From JBNLAN01 sp050302175 (GTDB taxonomy: Bacteria > Pseudomonadota > Zetaproteobacteria > Mariprofundales > Mariprofundaceae), in assembly GCA_050302175.1 (NCBI GenBank), contig JBNLAN010000014.1, forward strand, positions 9,294 to 73,293: DNA of 64,000 nucleotides, written 5' to 3'. Below are positions 60,354 to 64,000 of the stretch, piece after piece. A program made the position numbers and the translations under genes. Numbering within the stretch: the stretch's first letter is position 1; every line of letters begins with the position of its first letter. The notes beneath the pieces are model-generated. The model was not told where the DNA came from, did not search any database, and saw nothing but the letters and a program-made list of their open reading frames with translations.

Positions 60354-61415
60354 ATGCCAGCGAAACCCAAGCAGGGCAAAAGTTCTCCCAAGGGGTTGAC
60401 CCATGAAGGGCGGACGTACAGCGCCGAGACCTTGCGTGCCATGCACGATCAGATGTTGTTCATTCGCCGCTTTGAAGAGAAGGCGGGGCAGCTCTATGGT
60501 CTGAAAAAGATTGGCGGTTTTTGTCATCTCTGTAACGGGCAGGAGGCGGTGCCGGTCGGTGTTCAGCATGCTTCCGAGCCGAGTGATTATATGCTGACCA
60601 GTTATCGCGATCATGGGCATATTCTGGCTCGTGGTGCGGATCCGACGGCGGTGATGGCTGAGCTGCTTGGACGTGCAGGCGGCATTGTCAAAGGCAAGGG
60701 TGGTTCGATGCACATGTTCGATATCGGAAAAAACTTTGCCGGTGGCAATGGCATCGTTGGTGAACAGGTTCCTATCGGCCTCGGTTTCGCTTTTTCCTCC
60801 TGGTACCGCGAAGACGGTCGCGTCACCCTCTGTTTTATGGGCGATGGTAGTGTGAATCAGGGCGCGGTATACGAATCATTCAATATGGCGGCGTTGTGGA
60901 AGTTGCCGATCGTGTTTATCGTCGAGAACAATCAATACGCCATGGGCACGGCCCTTGATCGCGCCTCGGCCGAGACACATCTCTTCAAGCGCGGCATCTC
61001 CTTCAAGATTCCCGGCATGCAGGTCGATGGCATGGATGTGCTGGAGGTCGAGCGCAAGATGGGCGATGCCATTGCGCATGCGCGTAGTGGCGACGGCCCG
61101 ATTCTGGTGGAGGCGATCACCTATCGTTATCGCGGCCACTCGATGTCCGACCCAGCCACCTATCGCACACGTGAAGAGGTTGAGGAGTGGCGCTCCGGGC
61201 GCGATCCGATCGCGCGGCTGGAAGCACAGATGATCAAGGCCAAACTGATGACAGAAGATGAGTTCAAGGAGATCGATCGCAACATCAAGAAAGAGGTGGC
61301 AAACATTGCCAAAACGGCCGAAGCGATGCCCGAGCCCGACCCTTCTGAATTGTGGACCGATATCTACGCTGATGAGATTAAGGGCGCCTATCCCTATCCC
61401 GGGAAGGTGGGCTGA
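60354..61415 (+). CDS. pdhA: Pyruvate dehydrogenase E1 component alpha subunit
   Basis: The 353-aa thiamine-diphosphate subunit has a ThDP motif GDGSVNQGAVYESFNMAALW and NNQYAMGTALDRASAETHLF, and YRGHSMSDPATYRTREE near the phospho-loop. The heterotetrameric E1 decarboxylates pyruvate onto lipoyl-E2. CGGAGG lies 5 nt before the ATG. It is followed by pdhB with a one-base stop/start overlap. Confidence 0.95.
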   Translation: MPAKPKQGKSSPKGLTHEGRTYSAETLRAMHDQMLFIRRFEEKAGQLYGLKKIGGFCHLCNGQEAVPVGVQHASEPSDYMLTSYRDHGHILARGADPTAVMAELLGRAGGIVKGKGGSMHMFDIGKNFAGGNGIVGEQVPIGLGFAFSSWYREDGRVTLCFMGDGSVNQGAVYESFNMAALWKLPIVFIVENNQYAMGTALDRASAETHLFKRGISFKIPGMQVDGMDVLEVERKMGDAIAHARSGDGPILVEAITYRYRGHSMSDPATYRTREEVEEWRSGRDPIARLEAQMIKAKLMTEDEFKEIDRNIKKEVANIAKTAEAMPEPDPSELWTDIYADEIKGAYPYPGKVG

Positions 61416-62395
61416 TGTCTAAAATCACTTACCGCGAAGCGCTGAATCAGGCGATGTGCGAGGAGATGGAGCGCGATGCGAATGTCTTCCTGATGGGTGA
61501 AGAGGTCGCTGAGTACAATGGCGCTTATAAAGTAAGTCAGGGCATGCTGGAGAAATTCGGCCCCAAGCGCGTGATCGATACACCGATTACCGAGCTTGGC
61601 TTTGCCGGCCTCGGCGTGGGCGCGGCTATGGCGGGCTTACGTCCGGTGATCGAATTCATGACCTGGAACTTTGCCATTCTGGCGCTGGATCAGATCGTGA
61701 ATGCTGCAGCCAAGATGCAATATATGTCGGGCGGGATGTATCCTTGCCCGATGGTGTTTCGGGGTGCCGGGGGTGCTGCAGCCCGCGTGGGAGCGCAACA
61801 TTCGCAGAGTCTGGAAAACTGGATGGCCAATGTGCCGGGTTTGAAGGTGGTGATGCCGTCCAATCCGGCGGATGCGAAGGGACTATTGAAGGCTGCGATT
61901 CGCGATAACGATCCGGTTTGTTTTATTGAGAACGAGATTAATTACGGTGATATCGGCGAAGTGCCCGATAAGGAGTACATCATTCCGCTTGGGCTGGCCG
62001 ATGTGAAACGGGCAGGCACGGATGTCACCATCGTGGCGCATTCGCGCATGACAGGCTTTGCTCTCATCGCAGCCGAAGAGCTTGCCAGGCAGGGCATTGA
62101 GGCGGAAGTGATCGATCCGCGCACCATCCGGCCGCTCGATGAGGCAACAATCCTTGCATCGATCGCCAGGACCAATCGTGCCGTGGTGGTTGAAGAGGGT
62201 TGGCGTTTTGCGGGTATCGGGGCTGAAATTTCCGCGCGCATCATGGAGAAGGGTTTCGATGACCTGGATGCGCCGGTGGCGCGTGTCACCGGCAAGGATG
62301 TACCGATGCCGTATGCGGCTAATCTTGAAAAGCTGGCACTGCCAAGTGTGGCAGAAATTGTCGAGGCGGCTCGTGTCGTCTGCAACCGGGCATAA
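61415..62395 (+). CDS. pdhB: Pyruvate dehydrogenase E1 component beta subunit
   Basis: The 326-aa transketolase-like subunit has DTPITELGFAGLGVGAAMAG, PVIEFMTWNFAILALDQIVN and RGAGGAAARVGAQHSQSLE. Its ATG overlaps the pdhA stop (TGATG). It completes the alpha2-beta2 E1 that channels acetyl to PdhC. Confidence 0.96.
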   Translation: MSKITYREALNQAMCEEMERDANVFLMGEEVAEYNGAYKVSQGMLEKFGPKRVIDTPITELGFAGLGVGAAMAGLRPVIEFMTWNFAILALDQIVNAAAKMQYMSGGMYPCPMVFRGAGGAAARVGAQHSQSLENWMANVPGLKVVMPSNPADAKGLLKAAIRDNDPVCFIENEINYGDIGEVPDKEYIIPLGLADVKRAGTDVTIVAHSRMTGFALIAAEELARQGIEAEVIDPRTIRPLDEATILASIARTNRAVVVEEGWRFAGIGAEISARIMEKGFDDLDAPVARVTGKDVPMPYAANLEKLALPSVAEIVEAARVVCNRA

Positions 62396-62405
62396 GAGGT
62401 AAGCC

Positions 62406-63689
62406 ATGCCGATTGACCTGTTGATGACCCAGCTCTCCCCCACCATGACCGAGGGGCGCATTGCGCGCTGGCTGAAAAAAGAGGGCGATGAGCTCAAATC
62501 CGGCGAAGTGATGGCGGAGATCGAGACCGACAAAGCCACCATGGAGATGGAAGTGGTGGATGAGGGCGTTTTGCACAAGATTCTGCAATCGGAAGGCGCC
62601 GTTGTTACAGTGGGCACCCCGATTGCGATTATCGCCGAAGAGGGCGAAGAGGTTCCGGCCGACTACCAGCCCGAAGCCGCCGAACCGCCGGTGAAACTCC
62701 CGCAGAAACAGGAGCCTGCTAAGAAAGCGCCGGAGAAACCCCAAGTTCAATCAGCTCCGGTTCCCGCACCGCCGCAAGAGATCAGTGGCAGGAAACGGGT
62801 CAAGGCGAGTCCACTGGCGCGGCGCCTGGCAAGGCAGCGCGGAATCCCGATTGCATCCATTCGCGGCAGTGGCCCCGGCGGCCGTGTTACCAAGGCAGAT
62901 GTGGAGAAGGCGGTGCGTGCAGGTATTCGCATCGGCGCAGGCGAGCAGACCCCGCTTCCCGCCACGCGTCCGCTGCCGACAGGCCCCTTGCCCTATCATG
63001 CCGACGAGTATGAAGCGGTTGAAAACAGCATGATGCGCAAGGCGATTGCGCGCAGGCTGGTCGAGTCCAAACAGACCGCGCCGCACTTTTACCTGAATCT
63101 TGAAGTGGGCATGGACAGGTTGATGGATCTGCGCGCACAGCTGAACGAGGCGGCGGAGGAGTCTTTCAAGCTTTCGGTGAACGATTTTATTATCAAGGCG
63201 GTCGCCAAAACATTGACGCAGGTGCCGGCAGCCAATGCCAGCTGGACGGAGGCGGCCACACTTCGGCACAAGCATGCGCATATCTCGGTTGCGGTGGCCA
63301 TCGAGGGCGGGTTGATCACGCCGGTGATTCGATATGCCGAGCAGAAAGCGATTGTCGAGATATCGAACGAAGTCAAAGAGCTGGCCGAGCGTGCCCGCAA
63401 AGGCGAGCTCAAGCCCGAGGAGTACACGGGCGGAACCTTCTCCGTCTCCAATCTCGGCATGTATGGTATTCGCGAGTTTTCGGCCGTGGTGAATCCTCCC
63501 GAGGGTGCGATTCTTGCTGTGGGGGCAACCGAAAAACGGGCTGTTGTCGTAGAGAGCAATATCGAGGTGCGCCAGATGATGAATGTGACGTTATCCTGTG
63601 ATCATCGCGTGGTGGATGGGGCCGTGGGAGCTGAGTTTCTTGCTGCGCTGAAGAAGAATCTGGAGACTCCGGCGGGTCTGCTGATTTAA
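62406..63689 (+). CDS. pdhC: Dihydrolipoamide acetyltransferase (PDH E2)
   Basis: The 427-aa E2 has an N-terminal lipoyl domain with lipoyl K43 in EIETDKATMEMEVVDEG, a Pro/Ala linker, an E1/E3-binding domain VKASPLARRLARQRGIPIAS, and the catalytic domain ending with SCDHRVVDGAVGAEF (H400, D404). It transfers acetyl to CoA. Its first 85 bp of lipoyl coding DNA is nearly repeated 1.4 kb downstream. Confidence 0.96.
   Translation: MPIDLLMTQLSPTMTEGRIARWLKKEGDELKSGEVMAEIETDKATMEMEVVDEGVLHKILQSEGAVVTVGTPIAIIAEEGEEVPADYQPEAAEPPVKLPQKQEPAKKAPEKPQVQSAPVPAPPQEISGRKRVKASPLARRLARQRGIPIASIRGSGPGGRVTKADVEKAVRAGIRIGAGEQTPLPATRPLPTGPLPYHADEYEAVENSMMRKAIARRLVESKQTAPHFYLNLEVGMDRLMDLRAQLNEAAEESFKLSVNDFIIKAVAKTLTQVPAANASWTEAATLRHKHAHISVAVAIEGGLITPVIRYAEQKAIVEISNEVKELAERARKGELKPEEYTGGTFSVSNLGMYGIREFSAVVNPPEGAILAVGATEKRAVVVESNIEVRQMMNVTLSCDHRVVDGAVGAEFLAALKKNLETPAGLLI
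62449..62533. repeat. Duplicated lipoyl-domain segment, copy 1
   Basis: These 85 bp of pdhC are identical to 63867-63951, with near-identity continuing to the end of the window. A recent duplication or gene conversion of the lipoyl domain is the simplest explanation. Confidence 0.9.
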
Positions 63690-63702
63690 TTTGCATCCCT
63701 TC

Positions 63703-63741
63703 CCGCACATGGAGGTGCGGCGGCTTCACATCGTGAAGCCG
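63703..63741 (+). other. Two adjacent hairpins between pdhC and the next gene
   Basis: CCGCAC-N6-GTGCGG (63703-63720) directly followed by CGGCTTCAC-ATC-GTGAAGCCG (63721-63741). Both stems are perfect. No T-run follows, so they may stabilise the pdhC mRNA end or attenuate readthrough into the downstream lipoyl-protein gene. Confidence 0.5.
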
Positions 63742-63823
63742 TGAGAGGAACAAGACCGCGCTCTTGCGCAACGATTAAGGCGGAGGGCAGGATGCTCCGA
63801 CGCCGTATCTAAAGAGGAAGCCC

Positions 63824-64000
63824 ATGCCAATCGATGTATTTATGACCCAGCTTTCGCCGACCATGTCCGAGGGGCGCATTGCGCGCTGGCTGAAAAAAGA
63901 GGGCGATGAGCTCAAATCCGGCGAAGTGATGGCGGAGATCGAGACCGACAAGGCCACCATGGAGATGGAGGTGGTCGACGAGGGTGTGCTGCACAAGATT
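63824..64000 (+). CDS. Lipoyl-domain protein, 5' part only (likely PDH E3 or second E2)
   Basis: The frame starting MPIDVFMTQLSPTMSEGR is open to the window end (59 aa seen). It is a lipoyl domain nearly identical to that of PdhC, including EIETDKATMEMEVVDEG. AGAGGAAG lies upstream. Position at the end of a pdhABC operon suggests a dihydrolipoamide dehydrogenase carrying a fused N-terminal lipoyl domain; a second acetyltransferase is the alternative. The 3' part is outside. Confidence 0.85.
   Translation, partial: MPIDVFMTQLSPTMSEGRIARWLKKEGDELKSGEVMAEIETDKATMEMEVVDEGVLHKI
63867..63951. repeat. Duplicated lipoyl-domain segment, copy 2
   Basis: Identical to 62449-62533 in pdhC; see copy 1. 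It is the 5' coding DNA of the truncated lipoyl-domain gene at the window edge. Confidence 0.9.

Noticed and set aside
1..64000. CRISPR arrays, insertion sequences, prophage or integrase genes
   Set aside because: I found no regular direct-repeat array, transposase or integrase; the only long repeat is the lipoyl-domain duplication.

Overview
This window reads as a contiguous piece of a bacterial chromosome spanning the replication origin. The gene order rpmH-rnpA-yidD-yidC-mnmE on one side and dnaA-dnaN-recF-gyrB on the other, with mnmG-rsmG-parA-parB nearby, is the classical proteobacterial origin. GyrB is about 809 residues, with the long TOPRIM-region insertion known from gammaproteobacteria. 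SspB ends in LRVVK, as in proteobacteria. A CIRCE operator and the folate-dependent TrmFO are also present. Phosphoribulokinase between mnmG and mnmE implies a Calvin-cycle autotroph. Together these suggest a proteobacterium near the Gamma/Zetaproteobacteria; an iron-oxidising Zetaproteobacterium (Mariprofundus-like) is my best guess, by inference only.

Layout. 1-5.4 kb: 3' end of smc, tRNA-Arg(CCG), then a LysR regulator divergent from a redox operon (glutathionyl-hydroquinone reductase, double CDGSH protein, cytochrome b561, YceI, pirin). 5.4-13.2 kb: ilvC, two TolB-like propeller proteins, an OmpR-type two-component pair, a phospholipase-A2-like lipoprotein, YqaA, O6-alkylguanine transferase and a SIMPL protein. 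13.2-16.7 kb: accessory stretch with an AT-rich FRG-domain gene, then GNAT, an ArsM-like methyltransferase and a SigZ-like ECF sigma factor. GNAT and arsM share a promoter-like motif with identical spacing. 16.7-25.2 kb: trmFO, envelope proteins, Tat-type MsrB, Hda, a PgsA-like synthase, a DUF2066 protein, SspB, RNase P RNA, and a POTRA/barrel protein. 25.2-35.1 kb: mtnA, parB, parA, rsmG, mnmG, prk, mnmE, yidC, yidD, rnpA and rpmH, all leftward, with two parS sites.

35.2-44.1 kb: dnaA, a DnaA-box-rich candidate oriC, dnaN, recF, gyrB, purM, purN and a TauE/SafE permease, all rightward. 44.1-51.5 kb: leftward rod-shape genes (mreB, mreC, mreD, mrdA, rodA), then yjbQ, xthA and lgt. 51.5-56.8 kb: GNAT, SAM methyltransferase, small membrane proteins, uppP, a 71-aa orphan, sppA and a DUF4870-like protein. 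56.9-60.2 kb: groES-groEL under a CIRCE site (with a second imperfect copy), a SUI1 protein and a cNMP-binding protein. 60.3-64 kb: pdhA-pdhB-pdhC and the start of another lipoyl-domain protein that duplicates the 5' end of pdhC.

Most notable: mnmE has no ATG/GTG/TTG at its conserved N-terminus and appears to start at ATT; rnpA has no canonical start at the usual place; parS is embedded in the parA start/rsmG stop and in the mnmG start; and the SigZ-like/ArsM/GNAT cluster looks like a small ECF regulon. No intergenic gap exceeds 300 bases. I saw no CRISPR array, insertion sequence or prophage.
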